A stretch of DNA of 64,000 bases from G963676095 sp963676095 (GCA_963676095.1 OY781040.1:1116001-1180000); one strand, 5' to 3'; numbered from the stretch's first letter, positions 1-9,718 are shown. Numbers and translations: made by a program. Notes: generated by a model from the letters alone, not told the origin.

Positions 1-123
1 CTCGTTCAATTTTGCAGTATAAGCTCCATGGTGCTTTGTATAATGGATTTCCATGGTCCTTGCATCAATAGCCGGCTCGAGAGCGTCGTACGAATATGGT
101 AATTTTGGTAATTCAAAAGACAT
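1..123 (-). CDS. sodB: Fe/Mn superoxide dismutase, N-terminal part (cut by window edge)
   Basis: The minus strand from the ATG at 123 reads into the left edge and gives 41 residues beginning MSFELPKLPYSYDALEPAID and continuing with a TMEIHYTKHHGAYTAKLN stretch. This is the characteristic N-terminus of Fe/Mn-family superoxide dismutases, where the first His of the HHGAY region is a metal ligand (family knowledge). The enzyme dismutates superoxide in the cytoplasm. The remaining 150 or so residues lie outside the window, so iron or manganese preference cannot be judged. A consensus Bacteroidota promoter sits just upstream at 166-196. Confidence 0.93.
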   Translation of the reverse strand, partial: MSFELPKLPYSYDALEPAIDARTMEIHYTKHHGAYTAKLNE

Positions 124-525
124 AATATATAATTTTAAAGTTTAAGATTTTCGTATCTTTTTCTACAAAAATAAAAGCTCTTTTGAATCATTCCAAATAA
201 GGCATGTTTTTTTTCTATAGATAATATTGATGAAACATAGAACATCCCAATACCTGACAGAAGCAAAAGCAGCCAATAAATTATCAAATAAAGATATATG
301 GAAAAGAGATCAGTGGCAGGAAACCAGAAACAAAACCATGGACTAACAATAAAAGCAGTTCTACTGCAAAACGAGGAACTCCGGATAATTATGAAATCAG
401 TACAATGATTACTCACCTATCATGCTCCGGGATGACCTTAATCTAAAATAATTTTTTATTTACTTTGCCCTTAAATTACGGTAACCAAGCATTTCCATGC
501 ATTAAGTACGAAAAATTATCCAGTA
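124..525. other. Intergenic region between sodB and the MATE gene
   Basis: This 402-bp divergent region holds the sodB promoter on the minus strand and a weak plus-strand element TTACTTTG at 460-467 that could serve the MATE gene. A 93-codon minus-strand frame (135-416) overlaps the sodB promoter and has no recognisable family; I regard it as noise. Nothing else is visible. Confidence 0.6.
166..196 (-). promoter_or_regulatory. sodB promoter, Bacteroidota type
   Basis: On the minus strand TTG (194-196) is followed by 20 bp and then TATTTTTG (166-173), a full match to the Bacteroidota housekeeping consensus TTG-N19/20-TAnnTTTG. It ends about 43 bp before the sodB ATG. Confidence 0.7.
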
Positions 526-1827
526 GTGAATAAAAAAATTCTTCAACTAGCTATTCCGAATATTATCAGCAATGTTACCATTCCCTTGCTTGGCCTTGTA
601 GATATGGCATTAATGGGGCACTTAAATGCAGATAAATATATTGGGGCAGTGTCCCTGGGAACTGTTATTTTCAATTTTATTTACTGGGGATTCGGTTTCC
701 TGCGGATGAGTACAAGCGGGTTCACTGCCCAGGCTTTCGGGGAGAACAACAGAAATGAAAGTTTCGTGATCCTGGCTAGGGCCATGCTTATTTCAACAAC
801 TGCGAGCCTTATTATCATTCTGTTAAGAACTCCAATCGGCTGGCTAAGCTTTCAGCTAATAAACGGCAGTAAAGACGTAGAAGATCTTGCTTTTCAATAT
901 TTTACAATCAGGATATGGGCAGCACCTGCCACACTGGGACTTTATGTTCTGAACGGGTGGTTCCTTGGGATGCAGAATGCCCACTACCCTATGATCACAA
1001 GCATACTTGCCAATGTTTTTAATATTGTTTTCAGCTTTTTCTTTGTTGTCGTTATGAAAATGACTGCCGACGGAGTTGCCCTTGGAACAGTTATTGCCCA
1101 ATACCTCGGGCTACTGGTGGGATGCATTCTTTTCTTTCACAAATATAAGGAGATGCTCTCTTTTTGGGACTGGAACGCTGTAATCAGCTATCACGCCTTA
1201 AAAAGATTTTTCCGTGTAAACGGGGACATTTTTATCCGGACCTTCTGTATCATTGCTGTATTCACATTTTTTACCTCTAAATCGGCCAGCACAGACGACC
1301 ATATCCTGGCTGTAAATTCATTACTCCTTCAGTTCCTGCTTTTCTTTTCATTCTTTGTCGATGGTTTTGCCTATGCTGGAGAAGCATTGGCCGGACGTTA
1401 CACGGGAGAAAAGGACAGAAAAAAATTCGGTCAACTAACAAAAAATCTTTTTAGATGGGGAACCGGGCTGGCATTACTGTTCGTCTTTCTCTTTCTTTTT
1501 GGGTACAGAATAATACTAAGTATCCTGACAGATCAAGCAGACCTGATCAAAACAGCACTCAAGTTCAAATTCTGGATCGTTGCCATGCCTTTGCTATCGT
1601 TCGCCTCCTTTGTCTGGGATGGAATCTATATTGGGGCCACTGCTTCCCATGAAATGCGCAATTCCATGCTTGCTGCAACTTTTCTGCTATTCATACCTTC
1701 CTACCTGTTTCTCCATGTAACGCTTGGCGACCACGCCCTATGGCTGTCGATGCTTTTCTTTATGTTGGGCAGAGGATTATTTCAAACGATTTTATATCGC
1801 CGGGTTTTAATAAAAAGCTTCAGATAG
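526..1827 (+). CDS. MATE-family efflux transporter (DinF-like)
   Basis: The 433-residue product is almost entirely hydrophobic with about twelve membrane segments and begins with a MATE signature (NIISNVTIPLLGLVDMALMG, residues about 12-31). MATE proteins export cationic drugs, toxins or metabolites by Na+ or H+ antiport across the inner membrane. Length and N-terminal motif fit the DinF branch. The start is GTG at 526: no in-frame ATG lies upstream and the family alignment begins here. No Shine-Dalgarno is visible. It stands alone, convergent with the downstream kinase gene with only 10 bp between stop codons. The substrate cannot be predicted. Confidence 0.9.
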   Translation: MNKKILQLAIPNIISNVTIPLLGLVDMALMGHLNADKYIGAVSLGTVIFNFIYWGFGFLRMSTSGFTAQAFGENNRNESFVILARAMLISTTASLIIILLRTPIGWLSFQLINGSKDVEDLAFQYFTIRIWAAPATLGLYVLNGWFLGMQNAHYPMITSILANVFNIVFSFFFVVVMKMTADGVALGTVIAQYLGLLVGCILFFHKYKEMLSFWDWNAVISYHALKRFFRVNGDIFIRTFCIIAVFTFFTSKSASTDDHILAVNSLLLQFLLFFSFFVDGFAYAGEALAGRYTGEKDRKKFGQLTKNLFRWGTGLALLFVFLFLFGYRIILSILTDQADLIKTALKFKFWIVAMPLLSFASFVWDGIYIGATASHEMRNSMLAATFLLFIPSYLFLHVTLGDHALWLSMLFFMLGRGLFQTILYRRVLIKSFR

Positions 1828-1837
1828 CATGTTTGTA

Positions 1838-3502
1838 TTAATATTTGAAGCTACTTCCTCCCAAAAATTCACGAATCAGGGAAGTCGGCGGAATTTCGCT
1901 ATCATCCATATGATGGAAATAACCAAGAAATTTCAACAACCTGTTGGACTCACAGTATTCTTCGCACACTTCGGGAACGGCTTTCAGCAAAGGCTCTGCG
2001 TATTTTTTCAGAACCGCAAGTTCATACATTAAAGCAGAATTGAACATGACATCGGCATTTTCCTGGTAAGGGAAGATGTTCCTGTCTTCACCATTACGCA
2101 CACTTGGCCATCTCTTTATCGTTTCTGTGGCAGAGTATCCCCGGTATTTGCTATCCCGGATAATACGCCGAATCAGACGGTTATCTGTTGTCGAGATATG
2201 GTTGTGGTCGTCAAGCGAAATCTGGGTAAGGGCAGACAGGAAGATCTTAAAGCTCCTGCCATCTTCAATATTGGGGATCAATCCGGGGTTCATCCCGTGT
2301 ATGCCTTCCACTATCAATAAATGGCCATTCCCAAGGACAAGCTTTTTCCCGGAAGGCTCCCTTCGCCCCAGTATAAAATTAAAACGGGGCAACTCTACCT
2401 CCTCCCCCTTAAACAATTGCAAAAGTTGATGATTGAAAAAAGTTACATCAATGGCTTCCAGCGATTCAAAATCGTAATTGCCGTGCTCGTCCACAGGCGT
2501 CTTTTCCCTGTCAACAAAATAATCGTCGAGTGAAATCATATGGGGTACAATCCCATTTACGGCAAGCTGCACGGCAAGCCGCTTACTGAAAGTTGTCTTT
2601 CCGGAAGACGAGGGACCTGCAATTAGGATCACTTTCACCTCGTTTCGCCGTTCATCAATTATATTAGCAATCTCAGCTATTTTCTTTTCATGCAAAGCCT
2701 CCGAAATCTTGATAATATCGCCACCGCCATCCCGCTCAATATATTCATTCAGCATGCCAAGATTTGGTATATCAAGCAATTCTGCCCGTTTTTTATGTTC
2801 TTTAAAAATACCGAAAAGCTTCTCCTGCCGGACAACCGCATTCAACTCGTTAAAATTATCAGGTTTAGGGACCTGTAATAAGATCCCGTCAAAATAGGGT
2901 ACCAGCCCAAAACTGGTCAAATACCCGCTTGAGGGAACATGGTGCCCATAAAAGTAATTGGCATATCCATTAAGAAAATATAAATAGGAAAATAACAATC
3001 CCTGCTGATCAAAGAGTTTTGCCTTCTCTTCAAGTCCTTGTTTTACAAGCTCTTCAACAGCATCCTGCGTTTGCAGTCCCTTCTTTTCGAAAGGGAAATC
3101 CAATTTTACCCAACGCTCCATCTCACTTTTCAACTCAAAGATATCAGAATCAGTGATATGTCGTTTAAGTCCTATTAGTTCACAATAATATCCCTGGCTG
3201 ATCCCATTTAATACTTTCAGCTTAACCTGTGGAAAAACTTCCCTCACCGCGACATAAAGCAGGAATAAAAGTGAGCGGATATATAAACGCCGCCCGTCTG
3301 CATCAGAATAATCTATGAATTTAACCCGTTTTGATTTCACCACAACAAACGGAAGCTCTTTTACCTTATGATTTACCAGGGCACCGCATACCGGATTATG
3401 CAGTTTTATCTGCAGGTCCTCCTCGATCTGCTCGAGCGTGGTCCCCAGCGGATAAGCTTTTACCGTATTATTATTCTCACAATAGATATCGATTGTTTTC
3501 AT
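1838..3502 (-). CDS. TGS / tRNA-synthetase-like / uridine-kinase fusion protein (nucleoside kinase)
   Basis: The 554-residue protein has three parts. Residues 1-60 resemble a TGS domain, residues about 65-240 resemble the second-additional domain of threonyl/alanyl-tRNA synthetases including the metal-site-like segment FYGHHVPSSGY (184-194), and residues 285-490 form a P-loop kinase of the uridine kinase/phosphoribulokinase family with Walker A GPSSSGKT (296-303). This fusion is widespread in Bacteroidota and usually annotated as nucleoside kinase; its true substrate is not well established. It lies 88 bp downstream of uvrA on the same strand and probably belongs to the mltD-like/uvrA/kinase unit. 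Whether the HxxxH segment still edits or binds anything is unknown. Confidence 0.85.
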   Translation of the reverse strand: MKTIDIYCENNNTVKAYPLGTTLEQIEEDLQIKLHNPVCGALVNHKVKELPFVVVKSKRVKFIDYSDADGRRLYIRSLLFLLYVAVREVFPQVKLKVLNGISQGYYCELIGLKRHITDSDIFELKSEMERWVKLDFPFEKKGLQTQDAVEELVKQGLEEKAKLFDQQGLLFSYLYFLNGYANYFYGHHVPSSGYLTSFGLVPYFDGILLQVPKPDNFNELNAVVRQEKLFGIFKEHKKRAELLDIPNLGMLNEYIERDGGGDIIKISEALHEKKIAEIANIIDERRNEVKVILIAGPSSSGKTTFSKRLAVQLAVNGIVPHMISLDDYFVDREKTPVDEHGNYDFESLEAIDVTFFNHQLLQLFKGEEVELPRFNFILGRREPSGKKLVLGNGHLLIVEGIHGMNPGLIPNIEDGRSFKIFLSALTQISLDDHNHISTTDNRLIRRIIRDSKYRGYSATETIKRWPSVRNGEDRNIFPYQENADVMFNSALMYELAVLKKYAEPLLKAVPEVCEEYCESNRLLKFLGYFHHMDDSEIPPTSLIREFLGGSSFKY

Positions 3503-3590
3503 TCTTTCTTTTGCTATTTGTTAATAAAAACAGACCTGCAGGCACCTGAACGTTAATTTTAGGTATCATTCGCGAACCAGTCTTGAAATC

Positions 3591-6455
3591 TTATAAATCT
3601 AATTCTTTTTTCAGATACAAACCAGTATAAGATTTTTGAATTGAGGCAATTTCTTCTGGTGTCCCGGAACCAATAACCTCACCGCCTCCACGCCCCCCTT
3701 CAGGACCAAGATCTATAATATAATCGGCAAACTTGATAACATCCATATTGTGTTCAATCACGATTACAGTGTTTCCCTTGTCAACCAGTTTATTCAAAAC
3801 TTCCAGAAGGACCCTGATATCCTCAAAATGTAATCCGGTGGTAGGCTCATCCAATATATAAAGCGTTTTTCCGGTATCTTTTTTAGCCAGCTCGGCAGCC
3901 AGTTTTACACGCTGCGACTCTCCCCCGGACAAAGTTGTAGAAGATTGTCCCAGTGTAATATAACCAAGACCAACCTCCTGTAAAGTTTTAAGTTTATGAA
4001 TAATAGAAGGGATACTCTCAAAAAATTCGACCCCCTGGTTTATCGTCATATCAAGGACATCGCTGATTGATTTTCCTTTATAACGGACCTCGAGGGTTTC
4101 CCGGTTATAACGTTTCCCGTTGCACTTATCGCAATGCACATAAACATCAGGAAGAAAATTCATTTCGATAAGCTTCATTCCTCCCCCCTGGCATTCTTCA
4201 CAACGCCCTCCTTTCACGTTAAAGGAGAAACGTCCCGGCTGATAGCCTCTTATTTTTGCTTCCGGTAATTGAGCGAACAAAGCGCGGATATCCGAGAAAA
4301 CACCAGTATAAGTAACCGGATTAGAGCGGGGTGTCCGCCCCAGTGGAGACTGATCGACCTGAACGACTTTATCCAAGTTATCCAAGCCTTCAACCTTTTC
4401 ATAAGGCAGCGGATCCAGCAGAGAGTTGTAAAAATGCTGGCTCAGAATAGGCTGGAGGGTTCCATTAATCAGGCTGGACTTTCCACTTCCGGATACCCCT
4501 GTAATACATAACAGCCTACCAAGAGGAAACGATACGTCAATATTTTTTAGATTATGCCCCTTACAGCCAACTAATTTTAATACTTTCCCGTTTCCTTTAC
4601 GTCGTATTTCAGGAACCGCAATTTTTAATTGTCCATTCAGATATTTAGCGGTGAGGGATCTTGTATGCAAAACTTCTTCCGGAGTTCCTGCTGCAACCAC
4701 CTCTCCTCCATGTCTTCCGGCATAAGGCCCCATATCTATCAGATAATCGGCGGACAGCATCATATCCCTGTCATGTTCAACGACAATAACAGAATTTCCG
4801 GAATCCCGGAGCTGATCCAGTGCATGGATCAATCTGAGATTATCACGATGATGCAGACCGATGCTGGGTTCATCCAGAATATACAAAACATTTACCAGTT
4901 GTGATCCGATCTGTGTAGCCAATCGAATGCGCTGTGATTCACCACCGGACAAGGTTCCGGAAGTACGGTCCAGCGAAAGGTATTCAAGGCCAACATCAAG
5001 CAAAAACCGGATACGCGTGCGTATTTCTTTGATCACTTCCGTACCGATCTTGCGTTGTCGGTCGGTCAAACGTTCCTCCAGGCCTTCGAACCAGGATTCA
5101 AGCTCGGCAATATCCATCTGTGCCAGCTGAGATATATTTTTACCGTCGATGCGGAAATAAAGGGATTCTTTTTTCAACCGCAGTCCTCCACATTCAGGGC
5201 ATACCTGCTCACGAACAAACTGATTTGCCCACTTCTGTGCTGTTTTGGAAGGATTATCATCCCTTTGACTGTTGATATACTTAATCACTCCTTCGTACGA
5301 CATCATATAATTGACAGAGGTACCTAAAGGAGAGTTTTTCAGGGTAATCCGCTCGTTAGTCCCATAAAGGACAGCATTCAGTCCTTCTTCAGAAATATCT
5401 TTCACTGGTGTTTTTAACGTGAAATCATATTTTTCACCTAAAGCCTCGATCTGCCAAAAGATCAATGTATTCTTTTTTGCTCCAAGCGGAACAATTCCCC
5501 CTTGCCCGATGCTTTTTGATGGATCCGGGATAATCTTCTCCATATCGATCTCGGCAATACGTCCCAGTCCATTACATTTTGGACAGGCCCCCTGCGGTGA
5601 ATTAAATGAAAAATTATGAGGAGCAGGTTCATTATAGGAAATTCCTGTTGTCGGGCACATCAGCTGGCGACTGTAATATTTCAATTCTCCCGAGTCCTGA
5701 TCCATAATGAGAGATATTCCGTGCCCTTGTTTCATAGCAGTCATGACAGATTCCCTTAGTCTTTTCGACTTATCGTCCTCAACCTGAAGCCTGTCGATCA
5801 CCACTTCGATGAAGTGGTTCTTATACCGGTCAACCCTCATATTTGGTTTCAGTTCTTCCACTTTACCGTCAACCCGGGCATAAAGAAACCCTTTTTTTCT
5901 TATCTGTTCGAATAATTCCCGATAGTGGCCTTTTCTCCCCCGGATCAGCGGGGACATTACCAAAATTTTCTTTCCGTGAAAATGCTCCAGTATCAACCTC
6001 AGAATCTGATCGTCGGTATATTTGACCATTTTTTCACCCGTCTCGTAAGAAAAAGCCTCAGAGGCACGTGCGTAAAGCAAACGGAGAAAATCATAAATCT
6101 CGGTAACCGTGCCAACTGTAGAACGGGGATTTTTATTGGTAGTTTTTTGCTCGATTGAAATTACCGGACTCAATCCAGTAATCTTATCGACATCAGGACG
6201 TTCCATATTCCCCAAAAAAGAACGGGCATAAGCTGAAAAGGTTTCAATATAGCGCCTTTGTCCTTCAGCATAAATCGTATCGAAGGCAAGCGATGATTTA
6301 CCGCTACCGCTGAGACCTGTTATTACCGTCAATTTGTTTCTGGGAATTTCAACACTTATATTTTGAAGGTTATGAACTCTTGCTCCGTGTACAACAATTT
6401 TATCTTCCTGATCAATCCAATCTTCTTCCAATTGTGAAGTTTCTGTTTTCCGCAT
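3591..6455 (-). CDS. uvrA: Excinuclease ABC subunit A
   Basis: UvrA is the damage-recognition ATPase of nucleotide excision repair and loads UvrB at bulky lesions. The 954-residue product has the usual UvrA1 length and both ABC modules: Walker A GLSGSGKSS near residue 47 and GVSGSGKSS near 660, two LSGGESQR signatures, and LDEPSIGLHH / LDEPTTGLH Walker B regions. Zn-finger cysteines CPKCNG, CPECGG, CEECQGGG and CDKCNG are present. The start ATG is 5 bp after the stop of the lytic transglycosylase gene, so the two are almost certainly co-transcribed; a functional link between them is not obvious. Confidence 0.97.
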   Translation of the reverse strand: MRKTETSQLEEDWIDQEDKIVVHGARVHNLQNISVEIPRNKLTVITGLSGSGKSSLAFDTIYAEGQRRYIETFSAYARSFLGNMERPDVDKITGLSPVISIEQKTTNKNPRSTVGTVTEIYDFLRLLYARASEAFSYETGEKMVKYTDDQILRLILEHFHGKKILVMSPLIRGRKGHYRELFEQIRKKGFLYARVDGKVEELKPNMRVDRYKNHFIEVVIDRLQVEDDKSKRLRESVMTAMKQGHGISLIMDQDSGELKYYSRQLMCPTTGISYNEPAPHNFSFNSPQGACPKCNGLGRIAEIDMEKIIPDPSKSIGQGGIVPLGAKKNTLIFWQIEALGEKYDFTLKTPVKDISEEGLNAVLYGTNERITLKNSPLGTSVNYMMSYEGVIKYINSQRDDNPSKTAQKWANQFVREQVCPECGGLRLKKESLYFRIDGKNISQLAQMDIAELESWFEGLEERLTDRQRKIGTEVIKEIRTRIRFLLDVGLEYLSLDRTSGTLSGGESQRIRLATQIGSQLVNVLYILDEPSIGLHHRDNLRLIHALDQLRDSGNSVIVVEHDRDMMLSADYLIDMGPYAGRHGGEVVAAGTPEEVLHTRSLTAKYLNGQLKIAVPEIRRKGNGKVLKLVGCKGHNLKNIDVSFPLGRLLCITGVSGSGKSSLINGTLQPILSQHFYNSLLDPLPYEKVEGLDNLDKVVQVDQSPLGRTPRSNPVTYTGVFSDIRALFAQLPEAKIRGYQPGRFSFNVKGGRCEECQGGGMKLIEMNFLPDVYVHCDKCNGKRYNRETLEVRYKGKSISDVLDMTINQGVEFFESIPSIIHKLKTLQEVGLGYITLGQSSTTLSGGESQRVKLAAELAKKDTGKTLYILDEPTTGLHFEDIRVLLEVLNKLVDKGNTVIVIEHNMDVIKFADYIIDLGPEGGRGGGEVIGSGTPEEIASIQKSYTGLYLKKELDL

Positions 6456-6460
6456 CTATA

Positions 6461-7414
6461 TCATTTTTTTACATTTCTGAATCCCTCAACAGGCAAAAGA
6501 ATCGAATAAGTTTTTCTTTTTGTGTTGGTCAGGTGATCTTCCCGCAACCAGGGATTCAGCATTTTTAGTATTTTATAATTTGTACCATGCAATCTTGCAA
6601 AATCAGCAAAGCTGCTCACAGGGGTATTTATATCTATTTCCTTTGTATTCCAAACCGGATATTTATCTTTTTCTTCAACTTTAAAACCATACAACTCCGG
6701 GTTTTCCATAATCAACTTCAGCGCTAAAATCCGGAACACGTACCGTCCATTTTCCTGCCCCACAAGTAAATCATAATAATTTTGAACCTTTTGCACTCTC
6801 ATTTGCTTTTCAATAAAACTTTTACCTCCGTTAAACGATGCAGCCACAAGGGTCCAGCTTCCAAACTGTTTGTAGGCATCCTTCAAGTATCGGCAAGCAG
6901 CATGAGTCGAGAGTTCAATATGATAACGTTCATCTACCTCATCATTAACCTCCAGCCCATAGTCAGTGGCGGTACCCTTCACAAACTGCCAAAAGCCAAC
7001 AGCTCCTGCGGGGGATGCCGCCCTTGGATCAAAACCGCTTTCTGCAAGAGCGAGATATTTAAAATCAAGAGGGACAGTATCTGCTTTCAGGATGGGCTCA
7101 ATTATATCGAAATAACGGGGGGCCATTTTTAAATACCGAAGAGTCTGTGAATGGAAATAACTATTTACAAGTAATTCACGGTCAAGACTCTCTTTCACAT
7201 CGAAATATTCAAGAGGTACATTCTCTCCGGCAAACTTCAAGTGCTCCGGAATCGGAACCGGTTTATAATAGTCATACTTTTCTTCGCTCTCCCGTACTAC
7301 TGACGATTTTTTCATATTCTCAGGATAGGTCGAACCTTCGAAAATCCGGAATCCGGCCAGCATTATAGAAACAAGAACAACTGTTATCAATAATTGGTTT
7401 AATATCTTTTTCAT
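6461..7414 (-). CDS. Membrane-anchored lytic transglycosylase (MltD/SLT type)
   Basis: The 317-residue protein has an N-terminal signal/anchor (ILNQLLITVVLVSIMLAGF) and an SLT domain at about 110-240. The catalytic Glu is in the ALAESGFDP motif, followed by GAVGFWQF and ASFNGG, all typical of family-1 transglycosylases. These enzymes cleave the MurNAc-GlcNAc bond of peptidoglycan with 1,6-anhydro product. The C-terminal 70 residues (PVSSFADFARLHGTNYKILK and following) resemble a LysM-like module, as in MltD. It is the first gene of the unit with uvrA and the kinase and has a consensus promoter at 7442-7471. Confidence 0.88.
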   Translation of the reverse strand: MKKILNQLLITVVLVSIMLAGFRIFEGSTYPENMKKSSVVRESEEKYDYYKPVPIPEHLKFAGENVPLEYFDVKESLDRELLVNSYFHSQTLRYLKMAPRYFDIIEPILKADTVPLDFKYLALAESGFDPRAASPAGAVGFWQFVKGTATDYGLEVNDEVDERYHIELSTHAACRYLKDAYKQFGSWTLVAASFNGGKSFIEKQMRVQKVQNYYDLLVGQENGRYVFRILALKLIMENPELYGFKVEEKDKYPVWNTKEIDINTPVSSFADFARLHGTNYKILKMLNPWLREDHLTNTKRKTYSILLPVEGFRNVKK

Positions 7415-7766
7415 AGCTCAGTCTCCATCAAAATCAAACAGCAAATTTAATGGTTTTTGTAAGGCATTCAAGCTTGACGCTGTTTAAATTTAAGAGAGTC
7501 GTCTGCTAACGGAACTATGTAGGCGCATTAATGAATTGGAAATGATTGAAAGAAAAACAGGAACTCGGAGCAGAAAACGATAAATGGCTTAATGGTCGGG
7601 TGGTTGTTCCGGATTTTGACGATCATATTTTACCACGGATGAACACAGATTCAAAAAATAACAATAGTACCCAAGGGAACAATAGAAACCAAAGAAACCA
7701 TTCCTAACGTTTTCGGGTTCAGTCGAGACAGCAAAAACAATATTTATCTGGCTCAGTCCGGGAATT
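7415..7766. other. Intergenic region between the transglycosylase and beta-barrel genes
   Basis: The right-hand part (about 7530-7766) lies between two minus-strand genes and holds no convincing reading frame. It contains the phrase ACCACGGATGAACACAGATT (7633-7652), a type of text seen repeatedly in intergenic DNA of various bacteria, probably as a passive dispersed repeat (inference). The only functional signal is the promoter at 7442-7471. Confidence 0.4.
7442..7471 (-). promoter_or_regulatory. Promoter of the transglycosylase-uvrA-kinase unit
   Basis: On the minus strand TTG (7469-7471), 19 bp, then TAAATTTG (7442-7449) match the Bacteroidota consensus. The start codon is 28 bp downstream of the -7 element. 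Confidence 0.65.
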
Positions 7767-9164
7767 CTAAAAGCGATAGCTCAAACCGGTGTAAATGCCA
7801 AAAGAATAAGGTTTATAGGAAACACTGGAACTATTGTTAAGCGAATTAATAAAATACCTGAAACGAGGTTCAACCTGGATCCTGATTTTTCCGGATAAGG
7901 GATATCCCAGTCCAAGCCCTGTGCTGGCAGAATAATTCAATAGGTTCATATCCTTCGTTTTCCCGATCCTTGTCTTTTCATTACCATCTGCCATATAAAC
8001 ATCATTACCGACCAAAACATTTGCACCGAATCCTCCTGATATATCAACACTAATCTTTTTCTCTGCCAACCGATAACGGATATAGACCGGAATTTCCAGA
8101 TAACGAAAACTTTGTTCAATATCAGAGCCAGAAAGTAAGGTATTGCTATTTGCAGAAACCGCATCCAACGAACTGGCAATATAAGTTCCGGACGGAAGTT
8201 TATCCAACTCCACAGAACCGGCAGATGCATTCAGGACATACGTACCTGATTGGACCGATAACTGGCTGACAGAATAACTATTGCCGGGACTCGGGTCCGC
8301 TAACATATAACTTTTACTGCTATGGCTATCCGAAACTATTCCCTGGTGATTATAATAAAGCCCGCTTTCAATGCTCCAGCGCTTACCGACCTGATGTTTC
8401 ACTTGTATACCGGCGTTCATATAAAGGCTATTTATTTCTTTTGCATACGACATACTGCTGGCGTAGGAGTCATTGTATGAAGTCTGGTTAACCGAAAAAG
8501 CAGGAGCAGCAAAAGCCCCGACGGACCAATTCCGGTCAGCTTTTTTAAGAGTACTTGTTTCTATAAATTTCTTATTCATCTCAATAATTGCAAGATCTCT
8601 TGCCGAAAGTTTTTTTTCTCTTCCGGATTTTGATCTCAACTGGTCGACCTGTTCAGAAATTTTTAGAGATACGTCCAACAAGGCAAGATATTCGCGACCA
8701 CCAGAATATGATTCCTCTCCTGAAGCAGACGAGACATTCTTTAAAACACCAGATTTATTCTCATTTGATCTGTCAAGACTAATCTTCATGCCCTCAACCG
8801 CTGCAAAATTGTTGTTTATGGTAACAGGATGGGGTTTATCCCGTTTCCCTTTCATCAAACTTCCCTGATGAGAGAGGTCTGAGCCAGCCCCGGAATTTTC
8901 CAGGGGACTGTTCTCTGCTTGCCGATTATTGAGGCGGTTCAACGTCGGGATTAATTCTTTTTGCTCCATCAGGCGCCCAAGCAAAAAGGCCAGTAATATT
9001 GCAGCAGCAATTCCACCCGATTTCCAAAAAAGAAGTACCCTCTTCCTTTTTTTCATTTCCATCTTCTCCGCGATCCTGTTCCAAACATTCGGTGACGGTT
9101 CTTGTTCGTAGTTCTGAAGCTTCGAACGGAATAGCTCATCCAATATGTTATCATTCTTTATCAT
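7767..9164 (-). CDS. Outer-membrane beta-barrel protein with N-terminal anti-sigma-like segment
   Basis: The 465-residue product starts with about 45 cytoplasmic residues (LDELFRSKLQNYEQEPSPNVW), then one membrane segment at about 50-65 (GGIAAAILLAFLLGRLM), a polar linker, and from about residue 215 a PorT/OMP_b-brl-like barrel ending in the C-terminal Phe of LSYRF. The start overlaps the sigma-factor stop (ATGA), showing tight coupling. The arrangement of a short cytoplasmic head plus membrane segment next to an ECF sigma suggests it may act as anti-sigma factor or sensor; this is inference. How a single inner-membrane helix is combined with a C-terminal barrel is not clear, and the barrel may be periplasmic-facing or simply mis-typed by family models. 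Confidence 0.75.
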   Translation of the reverse strand: MIKNDNILDELFRSKLQNYEQEPSPNVWNRIAEKMEMKKRKRVLLFWKSGGIAAAILLAFLLGRLMEQKELIPTLNRLNNRQAENSPLENSGAGSDLSHQGSLMKGKRDKPHPVTINNNFAAVEGMKISLDRSNENKSGVLKNVSSASGEESYSGGREYLALLDVSLKISEQVDQLRSKSGREKKLSARDLAIIEMNKKFIETSTLKKADRNWSVGAFAAPAFSVNQTSYNDSYASSMSYAKEINSLYMNAGIQVKHQVGKRWSIESGLYYNHQGIVSDSHSSKSYMLADPSPGNSYSVSQLSVQSGTYVLNASAGSVELDKLPSGTYIASSLDAVSANSNTLLSGSDIEQSFRYLEIPVYIRYRLAEKKISVDISGGFGANVLVGNDVYMADGNEKTRIGKTKDMNLLNYSASTGLGLGYPLSGKIRIQVEPRFRYFINSLNNSSSVSYKPYSFGIYTGLSYRF

Positions 9165-9718
9165 GCAGAATAATTATTTTCCTGATTAAAACATTTTGCT
9201 ACTTTTTTTTGTAACAAAACCCTGGCCCTTGAAAGATTTGACTTTGAAGTTCCTTCTGAAATTCCCATTTGCTCAGCAATTTCCTTATGGCTCATCTCTT
9301 CAAAGACATACAGGTTAAAGACCATACGATAACGAGGAGGAAGTTCCTGCACTAGTCTCAGAAGGTCATTCTCAGAGATTTCAGAAACAATCTTGTCACT
9401 TACTTCAGGCATTTCCAGCACCGTAATGTCCTCTACTGTATAAAGAAGGTTATGTTTACGGTATTTCTCCAAAGAAATATTGACCATGATCCTTTTTATC
9501 CAACCTTCGAAAGAACCTTCAAAGCGGAATGTTCCAATCTTTTCAAAAACTCTCAGGAAGCCATCCTGTAAATTATCTTCTGCTTCTGTAGTATCTCTGG
9601 AATAACGCAGGCATACGCCAAACATTTTTGGTGCAAACATCTGGTATAAAAGCGCCTGGGCCCTGGCCTTTCCAGCAGCACTATCTTTTATCAGCTGACT
9701 CAGCTCCTCCAAGTTCAA
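9161..9718 (-). CDS. RNA polymerase ECF sigma factor
   Basis: The 185-residue protein has sigma region 2 (EAEDNLQDGFLRVFEKIGTF, residues about 46-65, then a region-2.4 WIKRIMVNISLEKYRK segment) and region 4 (LPPRYRMVFNLYVFEEMSHK, then an EIAEQMGISEGTSKSNLSRA-type helix-turn-helix). The start is TTG (9716-9718): an in-frame stop immediately precedes it and the next ATG would remove part of region 2, so a TTG start, here or two codons later, is required. It is co-transcribed and overlapping with the downstream membrane protein, its probable regulator. A promoter of the ECF type lies at 9775-9800, suggesting autoregulation. Confidence 0.92.
   Translation of the reverse strand: MNLEELSQLIKDSAAGKARAQALLYQMFAPKMFGVCLRYSRDTTEAEDNLQDGFLRVFEKIGTFRFEGSFEGWIKRIMVNISLEKYRKHNLLYTVEDITVLEMPEVSDKIVSEISENDLLRLVQELPPRYRMVFNLYVFEEMSHKEIAEQMGISEGTSKSNLSRARVLLQKKVAKCFNQENNYSA

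Noticed and set aside
135..416. 93-codon minus-strand frame upstream of the MATE gene with a hydrophobic stretch
   Set aside because: It overlaps a consensus promoter for sodB, has no family resemblance and a composition expected of AT-rich antisense translation.
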